Shown here: in pieces, positions 1 to 8,652 of the stretch
How positions within the stretch are numbered: position 1 is the first letter of the stretch
Layout: every line of letters starts with the position of its first letter
Assembly: GCA_934330725.1 (NCBI GenBank)
Contig: CAKRGM010000010.1
Coordinates: forward strand, 4,118-68,117
Reading direction: 5' to 3'
Length of the DNA stretch: 64,000 bases
Source of the DNA: an uncultured Lachnospiraceae bacterium
GTDB lineage: Bacteria > Bacillota > Clostridia > Lachnospirales > Lachnospiraceae
Program-made: the position numbers and the translations under genes
The notes under the pieces: model-generated
What the model saw: the letters and a program-made list of their open reading frames with translations, nothing else
What the model was told of the DNA's origin: nothing
Databases searched by the model: none

Positions 1-746
1 TTTTCAGGCACATTGCTTACTTCCTCCGTACATGGTTCTTCCTCACTGCCACAATTTTTCCCCAATGCATAAAGTTTTTTTTCATCATCCTTTACTTTAT
101 TATAGTTCATATTGTCCATCCCATACGAACTTAAATGTATTCCTGTAAGAACAAATTCCTTATAGCCGGCTGCGACAAGATGTACTATTTCTTCCGTTAT
201 GTCTAAAATTTCTCTGCTCCGTATACGTCCACGCAGATACGGAATTATACAGTAAGTACAAAACTGATTGCATCCATCCTGTATTTTAATATATGCCCTG
301 GTGTGCTCATTTACCTTATTTATTTTTAAATTTTCATAATGCTTCTCATGTGACATATCAATTAATTTTTCAGAAGTTTCTTTGTGCCTGGTGTTATTAT
401 TAAAATACTCATCAAGCATGGTGACTATATCTATTTTACAATTATTTCCAAGGATAATATCAACTGCTGAATCCTCATCCAGCTTTGCACTGTCAGACTG
501 TGCGTAGCATCCGGCCGCAACGACTACCGCATCCGGATTTAATTTTTTTGCTTTGTGAAGCATCTGTCTTGACTTTCTGTCTGCAATATTCGTAACTGAA
601 CATGTATTAATTATATACACATCCGCTGGTTCGTCACCATCAAAATCGACGATAGTGTAACCGGCATCCAGCAGAAGCTGTTCCATTGCTTCTGCTTCGT
701 ATGAATTAACTTTACAGCCAAGATTATGTATTGCTGCTTTTCTCAA
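1..746 (-). CDS. mtaB: tRNA t6A37 methylthiotransferase MtaB, N-terminal part (runs off the window)
   Basis: This is the N-terminal part, about 248 codons, of a MiaB/MtaB-family radical-SAM methylthiotransferase, which converts t6A37 to ms2t6A in ANN-decoding tRNAs. The translation begins with an HNLGCKVNSYE stretch, followed by NTCSVT and AGCYAQ; these carry the three cysteines of the N-terminal UPF0004 iron-sulfur cluster. The radical-SAM CxxxCxxC motif (CNQFCTYC) follows. The C-terminal part of the radical-SAM domain and the TRAM domain lie beyond position 1. The start is uncertain: in-frame TTG codons lie at 746 and 758 and no ATG is available. TTG at 746 gives the family-typical short N-terminus and has GGAAAGG about 10 bases upstream. 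The HNLGCKVN form favours MtaB over MiaB. Confidence 0.9.
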   Translation of the reverse strand, partial: MRKAAIHNLGCKVNSYEAEAMEQLLLDAGYTIVDFDGDEPADVYIINTCSVTNIADRKSRQMLHKAKKLNPDAVVVAAGCYAQSDSAKLDEDSAVDIILGNNCKIDIVTMLDEYFNNNTRHKETSEKLIDMSHEKHYENLKINKVNEHTRAYIKIQDGCNQFCTYCIIPYLRGRIRSREILDITEEIVHLVAAGYKEFVLTGIHLSSYGMDNMNYNKVKDDEKKLYALGKNCGSEEEPCTEEVSNVPE

Positions 747-909
747 ATCTATTTCCAAACCTTTCCACAAGAATTATATCTTAAAACTTATCTCTTTATT
801 TTCTTGAAAATTTTTAATAAAATTCTAAGAATTTCTTAATAAAATCTCCAGATAAAACTCCTTAAATTAAATTTGTCCAATATTTTGTGTATTTTTATCC
901 GATATGATA

Positions 910-938
910 TTGACATCAATTTGCCTAAAATATATTAT
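910..938 (+). promoter_or_regulatory. Consensus sigma-A promoter of the HPr-like gene
   Basis: TTGACA at 910-915 and TATTAT at 933-938 are separated by exactly 17 bases, about 42 bases before the start codon at 981. The ribosome binding site AGGAGGT lies at 967-973, seven bases before ATG. This is one of the most canonical promoter and ribosome-binding-site combinations in the window and suggests constitutive, strong expression. Confidence 0.8.
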
Positions 939-980
939 ATTTATAGGTTGTTTACACAAATAATGTAGGAGGTATTTCTA

Positions 981-1214
981 ATGAAGACCGTAAAAATTTC
1001 ACTAAATTCAATCGATAAGGTTAAATCATTCGTAAATGATATAACAAAGTTTGATGTTGACTTTGACCTTGTTTCAGGCAGATATGTCATTGACGCAAAG
1101 TCTATCATGGGTATATTCAGCCTCGACTTATCAAAGCCAATCGAATTAAACATTCACGCTGAATCAGAAATTGATGATATTCTTAATATCTTAAAGCCAT
1201 ATATTGTCGATTGA
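981..1214 (+). CDS. HPr-fold protein lacking the phosphocarrier histidine (Crh-like)
   Basis: This 77-residue protein has the size and pattern of HPr, the histidine phosphocarrier of the sugar phosphotransferase system. The second half is clearly HPr-like: AKSIMGIFSL matches the region around the regulatory Ser46 that HPr kinase phosphorylates. The active-site loop (GIHARP in HPr) is missing; at that position the sequence reads NSIDKVKSF, with no histidine or arginine. The protein therefore should not relay phosphate between Enzyme I and Enzyme II, but it could be a Ser-phosphorylated partner of CcpA, as Crh is in Bacillus. It stands alone on the plus strand with its own consensus promoter and terminator. 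A second His-less homologue lies at 57995-58255. The fold is well supported; the role is inferred. Confidence 0.75.
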   Translation: MKTVKISLNSIDKVKSFVNDITKFDVDFDLVSGRYVIDAKSIMGIFSLDLSKPIELNIHAESEIDDILNILKPYIVD

Positions 1215-1227
1215 AATATTATTTTTT

Positions 1228-1266
1228 AAGGTTCCGTTATTATTTTAAATAATAACGGAGCCTTTT
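1228..1266 (+). terminator. Rho-independent terminator after the HPr-like gene
   Basis: A near-perfect inverted repeat pairs 1228-1244 with 1248-1264 (AAGGTTCCGTTATTATT with AATAATAACGGAGCCTT) and runs into a T tract at 1263-1268. The U run is on the plus strand, so it terminates the HPr-like transcript. The opposite strand has no U run, although the thiI stop is just beyond. Confidence 0.85.
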
Positions 1267-2451
1267 TTATTCTGCTTCTATATGTATCTTTTCAGTTGTT
1301 TCAATAGCTTTCTTCATAAGCTCATCTATACAGTCATCAAGGTTGTGTTCATCTTTTTTGATGATATTTAAATTAGGCTTAGTTACCGGATGCTTTGCCA
1401 CAAAAATTGTACAGCAATCTTCAAACGGCTGTATTGATGTCTCATAAGTGCCGATTTTTTCAGACACATCAATTATTTCCTGCTTGTCAAAACCTATAAG
1501 AGGTCTAAATACAGGCATTGTACAGACTTCATTTGTACAGTAAAGACTGTGCATTGTCTGGCTTGCAACCTGTCCTATGCTTTCACCTGTAACAAGTCCA
1601 AGACATTTTGTTTCTTCACCAAGCTGTTGTGCAATCTTCATCATATATCTTCTCATAATGATAGTAAGTTCATCATGTGGACATTTTTCATAAATTGCGA
1701 GCTGGATATCCGTAAAATTAACAACATTTAACGTAATCGGTCCTGTATACTTTGAGATTATCTTTGCAAGGTCTACTACCTTTTGTTTTGCTCTTTCACT
1801 CGTATATGGTGGTGCATGAAAATATGTCGCATCAATATTCACCCCACGCTTTGATACCATATATCCGGCAACAGGGCTGTCTATACCACCTGAAAGAAGA
1901 AGCATTGCCTTGCCGTTTGTACCTACAGGCATGCCTCCCGGTCCTGGAATTTCTGTGGAATAAATATTTATCTTTGATCTTACTTCTATGTGAATTAAAA
2001 CATCCGGGTTATGTACATCTACATGCAGCTGTGGAAATGCTTCAAGCAGACTATGTCCGATTTCCGCATTAAGTTCCATTGAATTAAGCGGATAATTTTT
2101 TCTTGCACGGCGTGCATTAACCTTAAATGATATGTTTTTATCCGGGTGTGCCATGTCAAAATATTTTACTATTGTTTCGGCAAGCTTATCAAAACCTTCG
2201 TCTTCTACCTGGACAACAGGACATATACCGACTATACCAAATACTGTTTTTAAGCTTTCAACAGCCTCATCAAAGTCAAATTCATCTGTTGCGGTAGCAT
2301 ATATTCTTCCGTTTTCCTTTGTTACAACGAATTTACCATCTATCTTTTTTAAGGCATAACGTATCTGCCTTACAAGCGCATCCTCAAACAGATATCTGTT
2401 TTTTCCTTTTACACCTATTTCTCCATACTTTATTAAAAACGCTTTATACAA
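1267..2451 (-). CDS. thiI: tRNA sulfurtransferase ThiI (4-thiouridine synthase)
   Basis: ThiI adenylates U8 of tRNA and transfers sulfur to form 4-thiouridine; it can also supply sulfur for thiamine thiazole synthesis. The 394-residue protein has an N-terminal ferredoxin-like/THUMP region (roughly residues 1-165) and a PP-loop SGGIDS at residues 187-192. It lacks the C-terminal rhodanese domain found in the E. coli enzyme, as is usual in Bacillus and Clostridia. It starts with TTG at 2451, six bases after GGAG within GAATGGAG. The cysteine desulfurase gene lies 44 bases upstream on the same strand, the nifZ-thiI arrangement known from Bacillus, in which the desulfurase is the dedicated sulfur donor. 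Confidence 0.95.
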   Translation of the reverse strand: MYKAFLIKYGEIGVKGKNRYLFEDALVRQIRYALKKIDGKFVVTKENGRIYATATDEFDFDEAVESLKTVFGIVGICPVVQVEDEGFDKLAETIVKYFDMAHPDKNISFKVNARRARKNYPLNSMELNAEIGHSLLEAFPQLHVDVHNPDVLIHIEVRSKINIYSTEIPGPGGMPVGTNGKAMLLLSGGIDSPVAGYMVSKRGVNIDATYFHAPPYTSERAKQKVVDLAKIISKYTGPITLNVVNFTDIQLAIYEKCPHDELTIIMRRYMMKIAQQLGEETKCLGLVTGESIGQVASQTMHSLYCTNEVCTMPVFRPLIGFDKQEIIDVSEKIGTYETSIQPFEDCCTIFVAKHPVTKPNLNIIKKDEHNLDDCIDELMKKAIETTEKIHIEAE

Positions 2452-2495
2452 CTTTCACTCCATTCTGCTGTAACCCTACAGCTATCATTTTTAAT

Positions 2496-3656
2496 TTATT
2501 TTCTTGTAAATTTTCTTAATACAGGCAATATTTCTTTTAAATTATCCAGTGTATAATCAAGTTCTTCTTTTGTTGTTTCAAAGCAGAAGCTGAACCTGAT
2601 AGTAGAATCAAGCAGCTCTTTATCAAGACCAATTGCAACAAGTGTTGAACTTAATCCCGGTCTGTTTGATGAACAGGCTGAACCGGATGAAACATAGATA
2701 TTCTTATCTTCCAGTGCATGCAGCAAAACCTCTGCACGTACATCTTTAAAACTTGCACTCACAATATGAGGTGCCGCGGAATCATCACTTACAAATCCAT
2801 TAACTGTCACACCGTCAATCTTTTGCAGTTCAGTAATAAAACATTTTCTAAGCTCATACATTTTGGCAATTTTATCATTAAATGAAGAATCGTATATAAG
2901 GCCTGCTGCAACTCCAAGACCTGCTATTCCCGGAACATTTTCTGTTCCTGAACGCATTCCTTTCTGCTGCCCGCCTCCAAAAATAACCGGTTTAATCTTT
3001 GTTTTATCCTTTATAAATAAAAAGCCGCTGCCTTTCGGTCCATGTATTTTATGTCCGCTTACAGATAGCAGATCAATATTTACTTTTGAAGGATAAATCT
3101 TAAACTTTCCATAAGCCTGTATCGCATCAACATGATATACTATATCTTTGTTAAAGTCCTTAACTATATGTCCGATTTCTTCAATCGGTTCAACTGTTCC
3201 TATTTCATTGTTAACATACATTACTGACACAAGTATTGTTTCATCATCAAGACTGTTTCTTAATGCATCAAGCGAAACCACGCCTCTTTCATCAACAGGC
3301 AGATATGTAACCCTGAAACCATTCTCTTCGAGAAAATTAAATGGCTCTTTTACAGAAGAATGTTCAACAGATGATACTATAACATGATTCCCCCGTCTTT
3401 TATTTGCCATTGCTGTTCCTATAATCGCAAGATTATTGGACTCTGTTCCACCGGATGTAAATAATATTTCCTTTTCATTACATTTAAGCGTTTTGGCAAT
3501 TGTCTGTCTGGCGTTTTTCACATACTTCTCTGCTTCTACTCCCTTTAAATGTTTTGATGATGGATTACCATAATCTTCACCCATCGTTTTAACTACTATG
3601 TCAATTACTTCTCTGGCACATTTTGTTGTTGCCGAATTATCCAAGTAAGCTTCCAT
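2496..3656 (-). CDS. Cysteine desulfurase (NifS/IscS family), ThiI partner
   Basis: This is a 386-residue, PLP-dependent class V aminotransferase-fold enzyme that releases sulfur from cysteine as a protein persulfide. The PLP-binding lysine is in SGHKIHGPKG (K203). The persulfide-forming cysteine is in SSGSACSS (C328), on the short, tightly spaced loop typical of NifS/NifZ-type enzymes. The THSSGGTESNN-like substrate loop is present as LFTSGGTESNN. It lies directly upstream of thiI and downstream of rsmE, all on the minus strand, so it is likely the ThiI sulfur donor (NifZ role) rather than the general iron-sulfur cluster enzyme. The exact subtype is inferred from context. Confidence 0.93.
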   Translation of the reverse strand: MEAYLDNSATTKCAREVIDIVVKTMGEDYGNPSSKHLKGVEAEKYVKNARQTIAKTLKCNEKEILFTSGGTESNNLAIIGTAMANKRRGNHVIVSSVEHSSVKEPFNFLEENGFRVTYLPVDERGVVSLDALRNSLDDETILVSVMYVNNEIGTVEPIEEIGHIVKDFNKDIVYHVDAIQAYGKFKIYPSKVNIDLLSVSGHKIHGPKGSGFLFIKDKTKIKPVIFGGGQQKGMRSGTENVPGIAGLGVAAGLIYDSSFNDKIAKMYELRKCFITELQKIDGVTVNGFVSDDSAAPHIVSASFKDVRAEVLLHALEDKNIYVSSGSACSSNRPGLSSTLVAIGLDKELLDSTIRFSFCFETTKEELDYTLDNLKEILPVLRKFTRK

Positions 3657-3673
3657 TTTATTTACCGGCCTTT

Positions 3674-4411
3674 CTATTCTTCAAAATGATACATAAGTAC
3701 GGAAAGAAGCATCATACCAGCAGTTTCCGTTCTTAAAATTCTTTTTCCAAGAGTTATTACTTTAAATCCGCTTTCCTTAGCCAGCTCCAGTTCATCAAGA
3801 TCAAATCCGCCTTCCGGTCCGATAAATATTGCAACACTCTTTCCGGGAGCCATAGAAGAAATAATTTCTTTTGTCCTGCTCATACCATCTGCACACTCAT
3901 ATGGCAAAAGACATATATCGCATTCCTTTGCCAGTTCCGCTGCCTGTTTAAAGCTTAAAACACCTGAAATTTCAGGTATTATACTCCTTTTGCTTTGTTT
4001 TGCAGCACTCTCGGCAATCATATTCCACCTTTTAATCTTATTTGCTTCTTTTTTCTGATCAAGCTTAACTACGCAGCGCTTCATTGAAACCGGAATAACT
4101 TTATATACACCAAGCTCAACAGCCTTTTGTATAATAAACTCCATCTTATCAGACTTTGGAAGTCCCTGAAACAGGTAAATCTTTGCAGGAAGTTCTTTTC
4201 CTTTGGTATCCATAGAATCAATTTCTGCCCTTACAAGCTCATCTGAAATGCCTGCAATATGACACGTATAATCTATATTATCTCCACTGCTTATTAAAAT
4301 AGTATCTCCCTCTTTCATACGTAAAACATTCTTTATATGGTTTACATCTGTATCGACTATATCAATATACGTATCATGGATATTCTGGTGCTCTGCGAAA
4401 AAATGATACAT
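3674..4411 (-). CDS. rsmE: 16S rRNA (uracil1498-N3)-methyltransferase RsmE
   Basis: RsmE is a SPOUT-class enzyme that methylates U1498 of 16S rRNA in the decoding region using S-adenosylmethionine. The 245-residue length is normal. The N-terminal PUA-like RNA-binding part (MYHFFAEHQN through HIKNVLRMKEGD) is followed by the trefoil-knot SAM-binding motifs FIGPEGGFDLDEL and LGKRILRTETAGM near the C-terminus. The gene starts 12 bases after the prmA stop and ends 17 bases before the desulfurase start, so prmA, rsmE and the sulfur genes are probably co-transcribed. The prmA-rsmE pairing is common in Firmicutes. Confidence 0.95.
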   Translation of the reverse strand: MYHFFAEHQNIHDTYIDIVDTDVNHIKNVLRMKEGDTILISSGDNIDYTCHIAGISDELVRAEIDSMDTKGKELPAKIYLFQGLPKSDKMEFIIQKAVELGVYKVIPVSMKRCVVKLDQKKEANKIKRWNMIAESAAKQSKRSIIPEISGVLSFKQAAELAKECDICLLPYECADGMSRTKEIISSMAPGKSVAIFIGPEGGFDLDELELAKESGFKVITLGKRILRTETAGMMLLSVLMYHFEE

Positions 4412-4423
4412 TTCTTTACCCTC

Positions 4424-5380
4424 TTACTTTCGTTTTGCAGTAATATTTACCCACTCGCCATCATGATTAATCTCAACGATTTCAAGTTCAGGATTACTGC
4501 TAAAGCAATCCGCTACTTCCTTTTCCTTGGTATCAATAATACCCGAAGTAATAAAATATGCGCCATGCTTCATATGCTGTGTTATTTCTTTTGACAGTGG
4601 TTCAAGCACATCTGCCAGAATATTTGCGCATACAATATCGTAGCATTCATACCCGCATCTGTCCTGAACAGCTTTATCATCTATAATATTTCCTTCAATC
4701 ACTTCAAGCTTTTCTACTGGTACATCATTCTGCTGTGCATTTTCTTCTGATGCGATTATTGCATTTGGATCAAGGTCTGTTCCAAGTGCATGCTTTGCAC
4801 CATATTTTAATGCCACTACTGATAAAATTCCACTTCCACATCCTACATCAAGCACTTCTTCTCCGCCCTTGACATACTTCTGAAGCTGCTTTATTACCAT
4901 TCTTGTAGTTTCATGTGACCCTGTTCCAAAAGCTGTTCCCGGATCAATGCTTAAAACCGGATGGCCTTTCATTTCATCAGTAACCGGTTCCCATGTCGGT
5001 TTAATATAAAGGTCACTAATTGAAAATGTATGCCAGTACTGCTTCCAGTTATTTATCCAGTCTTTATCCTCTGTCTGTGATGTAGTTATGGTTCCATCAC
5101 CAATATCCATATATGACTGAAGTTCTTCAAGTTCAGCCTCAACTTTTCCGATAATATTGCCTTCATCTTCGTCTGCATCAATATAAAAGTTAACCTTTGC
5201 CGTCCCATCATCCGGTGGCAGATCCGGTATAAAATCAACAAACATTGTTTTGGCTTCTTCCTGTGTCAGCTGTACATTATCCTCTATTTCAATCCCTTCA
5301 ATGCCAAGTTCTGCAAGTGTACAGCTGATAATATCAACCGCCTGGGTTGTGGTTCTAATTGAATATTTATTCCATTTCAT
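4424..5380 (-). CDS. prmA: Ribosomal protein L11 methyltransferase PrmA
   Basis: PrmA trimethylates lysines and the N-terminus of ribosomal protein L11. The 318-residue protein has the N-terminal recognition domain and a Rossmann SAM-binding domain with LDVGCGSGILS (about residues 177-187). The family signature PGTAFGTGSHETTR sits just before it. Its start overlaps the stop of the upstream M18 peptidase gene (TGATG), indicating translational coupling, and rsmE follows at 12 bases. Confidence 0.95.
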   Translation of the reverse strand: MKWNKYSIRTTTQAVDIISCTLAELGIEGIEIEDNVQLTQEEAKTMFVDFIPDLPPDDGTAKVNFYIDADEDEGNIIGKVEAELEELQSYMDIGDGTITTSQTEDKDWINNWKQYWHTFSISDLYIKPTWEPVTDEMKGHPVLSIDPGTAFGTGSHETTRMVIKQLQKYVKGGEEVLDVGCGSGILSVVALKYGAKHALGTDLDPNAIIASEENAQQNDVPVEKLEVIEGNIIDDKAVQDRCGYECYDIVCANILADVLEPLSKEITQHMKHGAYFITSGIIDTKEKEVADCFSSNPELEIVEINHDGEWVNITAKRK

Positions 5381-6825
5381 CAGAATTGTGCCTCCTTTAA
5401 AAATGCCTCATATCCTTTTAAAGTCTCGTATAAATCAGCCTTGCTTATAACCTCAAATGGTGCATGCATATTCTGTACTGCAACTCCACTGTCGATTACA
5501 TTCATTCCATAATTTGCCATAATATATGCTATTGTTCCACCGCCGCCTGCATCTACTTTTCCAAGTTCTGATGTCTGGAATGAAACGTTGTTATCATCCA
5601 TTATTTTTCTTAATGCACCCATGTATTCTGCAGATGCATCATTAGAGCCACTTTTTCCTCTTGAACCTGTATATTTATTAAATACCATTCCTTTTCCAAA
5701 GAATGCACTGTTTTTCTTTTCACTTACAATGGCATAATTCGGATCAAATGCTGCTGTAACGTCGGATGAAAGCATATTTGAATTAGCAAGTGCCCTTCTG
5801 CACTTTAACTCAGAATAATCACCCGTTCTGTCAATCAGCTCTGCAACCATATTTTCAAAAAACTTTGAGTGCATTCCTGTTGCTCCCACACTTCCGATTT
5901 CTTCTTTATCAACAAGAATACATGCACTTGTACGTTTTACATCTGTCACGTTAAGCTGTGCTATTAATGATGGATATGCACATACCTTATCATCATGTCC
6001 ATATCCCATTATCATACTTCTGTCAATTCCATAATCTCTTGCCGGTCCGGCAGGAACTGCTTCAAGCTCAGCAGAAAGGAAATCCTCTTCCTCTATTCCA
6101 TACTTTTCCTTAAGAAGCATAAGTATATTCTTCTTCACAAGTTCTTTTTCGTCAGATGAGCTGTCCTCTTTTGCATTTTCCTTATCATCTGCATTATCCT
6201 GTGCATCTGCTGATGAATTATAAGGTATACTTCCGACTAATATGTTAAGGTCTTCTCCCTCAACTACCTTATCCGCCTTTTTTGCCATCTGCTGTCCTGC
6301 CAAATGTATAAGAAGATCTGAAACACCAACAACAGGATCATCAGGATTCTCGCCTATCGTAACATCTATTACATTACCGTCTTTAAGTGCTACCACTCCA
6401 TGTAATGCCAATGGCAATGCTACCCACTGATACTTTTTAATTCCGCCATAATAATGTGTATCAAGTAAAACCAGTTCTGTATCCTGATAAAGCGGATTCT
6501 GCTTTATATCAAGACGTGGAGAATCAATGTGTGCTCCAAGTATATTCATTCCATTTTCAATCGGTTCTTCGCCAATATTAAAAAGGACAATGGCTTTTCC
6601 TTTATTAACTGCATACACTTTATCTTTTGCTTTCAGTTTTTCATTGTTTCTTATTACATCTTTAATGTCCCTGTAACCATTCTTCTTTGCAAGAATAACT
6701 GCTCTTTTTACACACTCACGCTCTGTTTTGCATTCAGATATAAATTTGCGGTAATGCTCTGAAAAATCAAAAACTTCCTTCATTTTATTTTTGTCATACT
6801 TATTCCAAACATTCTGTCTTTCCAT
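5380..6825 (-). CDS. M18-family aminopeptidase
   Basis: This is a cytosolic di-zinc aminopeptidase of family M18 (aspartyl aminopeptidase/ApeA-like), about 481 residues. Visible family motifs include LGAHIDSPRLDIK with the first metal-binding histidine and aspartate, the DKEEIGS active-site segment, GYGHDDK, and a late AYPSLIAQ/GGGTIAY region. A 30-residue acidic, Ser/Asp/Lys-rich insertion sits in the middle (around residues 205-230), where family members vary in length. An upstream ATG at 6837 exists, but its AGGA is too close. ATG at 6825 has GGAG eight bases upstream and is preferred. The ribosome binding site forms the 3' end of a repeat element found before three other genes in the window. 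Confidence 0.9.
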   Translation of the reverse strand: MERQNVWNKYDKNKMKEVFDFSEHYRKFISECKTERECVKRAVILAKKNGYRDIKDVIRNNEKLKAKDKVYAVNKGKAIVLFNIGEEPIENGMNILGAHIDSPRLDIKQNPLYQDTELVLLDTHYYGGIKKYQWVALPLALHGVVALKDGNVIDVTIGENPDDPVVGVSDLLIHLAGQQMAKKADKVVEGEDLNILVGSIPYNSSADAQDNADDKENAKEDSSSDEKELVKKNILMLLKEKYGIEEEDFLSAELEAVPAGPARDYGIDRSMIMGYGHDDKVCAYPSLIAQLNVTDVKRTSACILVDKEEIGSVGATGMHSKFFENMVAELIDRTGDYSELKCRRALANSNMLSSDVTAAFDPNYAIVSEKKNSAFFGKGMVFNKYTGSRGKSGSNDASAEYMGALRKIMDDNNVSFQTSELGKVDAGGGGTIAYIMANYGMNVIDSGVAVQNMHAPFEVISKADLYETLKGYEAFLKEAQF

Positions 6826-6828
6826 AAT

Positions 6829-6985
6829 AATCTCCATTCCTGCGCCGCCTTATGGCGCATCTCAAGTTTGTGCAAAATACAAATCTTGTGTATTACGAGG
6901 AGGCAATGAAAAATCTGCGCAGGCAATTTCTCATATGCCATCAGGCACTATTTATTTTGCTGTGAAACAAACAGCAGTACTACCT
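6829..6985 (-). repeat. Structured intergenic repeat, copy A (leader of the M18 gene)
   Basis: Read on the minus strand, this stretch contains the hairpin GCTGTTTGTTTCACAGC, then GATTTGTATTTTGCACAAAC, a GATGCGCC...GGCGCA hairpin, and the terminal block GGAATGGAGATT that supplies the ribosome binding site. The second half aligns almost base for base with copy B at 34166-34260. Two further copies, C and D, share the terminal block and the hairpin architecture. Confidence 0.65.
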
Positions 6986-7598
6986 ATATATCAAGCGATA
7001 ACTGATTGTCATTTTCTTCATCTTCTTCACGTTTTTGTTCTTCAATTTCCATCTGAGCCTCGTCCTTAAACTGTTCAAGAAGATCTTCGCTTATAACTGG
7101 CAGCTCATCTATTGACTGTACTCCAAATGTCCTTAAAAATTCTTCAGTTGTACCAAAAAGCATAGGCCGTCCGGGTGCATCAAGGCGCCCCAGTTCCTTT
7201 GCCAGACCATATTCAACAAGCCTGTTCACTGCATGGTCACTGCTTACGCCTCTGATTTTTTCAATCTCTATCTTTGTAATAGGCTGTTTATATGCAATTA
7301 TTGATAATGTCTCAAGCAGTACATCTGTAAGCACATATTTTCTCGGCTGGCTTGCAACCTTTATAAGACTTTCATAATATTCTGTTTTGGTACACATCTG
7401 AAATGCATTGTCCAGTTCAATAATCTTAATCCCACGGTCTTTGCTTTCATACTTGTCCATCATATTATGTATTATTTTTCTGGTCGTATCAACATCATGT
7501 TCAATTGCTGCTGCTATTTTCTCAATACTAACAGAGTCTCCCATAGTAAAAAGAACAGCCTCAATTGCTCCTTCGATTTCATCCAATTCCATATCCAA
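6984..7598 (-). CDS. scpB: Segregation and condensation protein B
   Basis: ScpB is the tandem winged-helix, kleisin-associated subunit of the SMC-ScpA-ScpB complex that organises and segregates the chromosome. The 204-residue protein shows the characteristic stretches EGAIEAVLF, LETLSIIAYKQPITK, IRGVSSDHAVNRL and GRPMLFGTTEEFLRTFG. The C-terminus is a Glu/Asp-rich tail ending in NDNQLSLDI. It follows scpA by 30 bases on the same strand, the usual pairing. Confidence 0.96.
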   Translation of the reverse strand: MDMELDEIEGAIEAVLFTMGDSVSIEKIAAAIEHDVDTTRKIIHNMMDKYESKDRGIKIIELDNAFQMCTKTEYYESLIKVASQPRKYVLTDVLLETLSIIAYKQPITKIEIEKIRGVSSDHAVNRLVEYGLAKELGRLDAPGRPMLFGTTEEFLRTFGVQSIDELPVISEDLLEQFKDEAQMEIEEQKREEDEENDNQLSLDI

Positions 7599-7628
7599 TT
7601 CTCCATCTTAGAATATTTATAAGATACT

Positions 7629-8405
7629 CTATTCTTCTTCAATATCCTCAATCAAATCAGGATCTTTTATTACTGTTATATCTATATCTTCAAATGTTCC
7701 TTCCTGTTCAACCCTCACAAATCCCGTTTTTATAAGTTCAAGAACAACAAGAAATGTTACAATTGTTGCTTCTTTTGAAGAATTTTCAGTAAGCATGCTC
7801 CTAAAACTTAATCTTTTGTTATTTTTCAGACATTCTTTTACATAAACAAGCCTGTCTGTCATACTTACTTCTTCTTTTTTTATCTTTCCGAATTTGCTTC
7901 TTATAGGATCCACCTTTTCTTCCTGACGTTTTAAAACATCCTGAAAGATTGCATTAAGTTTAACAAGTGTAGTGTCGCCAACAAGTTCATCAAGATCTAC
8001 CGGAGGTCTGTATGCCTCAACCTCTGCCGGAACGGTAGGTGCCTTATAAAACATTTTATTGGCATCCACCTGCCTGTCCTTTAACTCATAGGACATATAT
8101 TTAAATAATTTATATTCAAGTAATCTTTCTACAAGTTCAGCTCTTGGATCTTCCTCTTCACCATCTTCATTTACGTCCTTTGGAAGAAGCATTTTTGACT
8201 TTATATCAAGAAGCGTTGATGCCATAACGAGAAATTCACTTACAACATTCAAATCTTCCTTATCCATCTGATCAACATATTCCATATACTGCTCTGTAAT
8301 AATTGCAATAGGAATATCATATATATTTACTTTATTTTTATCAATCAGGTGAAGCAAAAGATCAAGCGGACCTTCAAATACCTGAAGCTTTACATTAATT
8401 CCCAT
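7629..8405 (-). CDS. scpA: Segregation and condensation protein A (kleisin)
   Basis: ScpA is the kleisin that bridges the SMC heads. The N-terminal domain is recognisable from QVFEGPLDLLLHLI and NIYDIPIAIITEQY. The C-terminal winged helix (TFLVVLELIKTGFVRVEQ) closes the ring onto the SMC head. An open reading frame extends to 8474, but the conserved protein begins at MGINVKLQVFEGP, so ATG at 8405 is preferred. A second ATG at 8417 lies one base after GGAAGGG and is less likely. The gene is divergent from yihY, with about 245 bases between the start codons. Confidence 0.95.
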   Translation of the reverse strand: MGINVKLQVFEGPLDLLLHLIDKNKVNIYDIPIAIITEQYMEYVDQMDKEDLNVVSEFLVMASTLLDIKSKMLLPKDVNEDGEEEDPRAELVERLLEYKLFKYMSYELKDRQVDANKMFYKAPTVPAEVEAYRPPVDLDELVGDTTLVKLNAIFQDVLKRQEEKVDPIRSKFGKIKKEEVSMTDRLVYVKECLKNNKRLSFRSMLTENSSKEATIVTFLVVLELIKTGFVRVEQEGTFEDIDITVIKDPDLIEDIEEE

Positions 8406-8652
8406 TATACAAGCCATGCCCTTCCAATATATGATTAATTTATTGCAAAAAACTTCAACGTATATTGTAACCAATATAATCTTTTAATGCAAGCAATAAA
8501 ATTAGTGCTTAATATTTTACGGAATTTATCATATAATTATTTATAAGAAACATATAATATGACATTATTGTTAAATGAATTAAACGTCGTTCATACCTGT
8601 ACGATAAAACTTTTAAATTCATATTATTTTATAATCTTTAACGGGGGAGTTT

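Noticed and set aside
941..1153. A 70-codon minus-strand frame opposite the HPr-like gene
   Set aside because: Antisense shadow of the HPr-like gene; no ribosome binding site or family resemblance.
7408..7611. Plus-strand frame opposite scpB
   Set aside because: Shadow of a conserved gene with low-complexity Ser/Ile translation.
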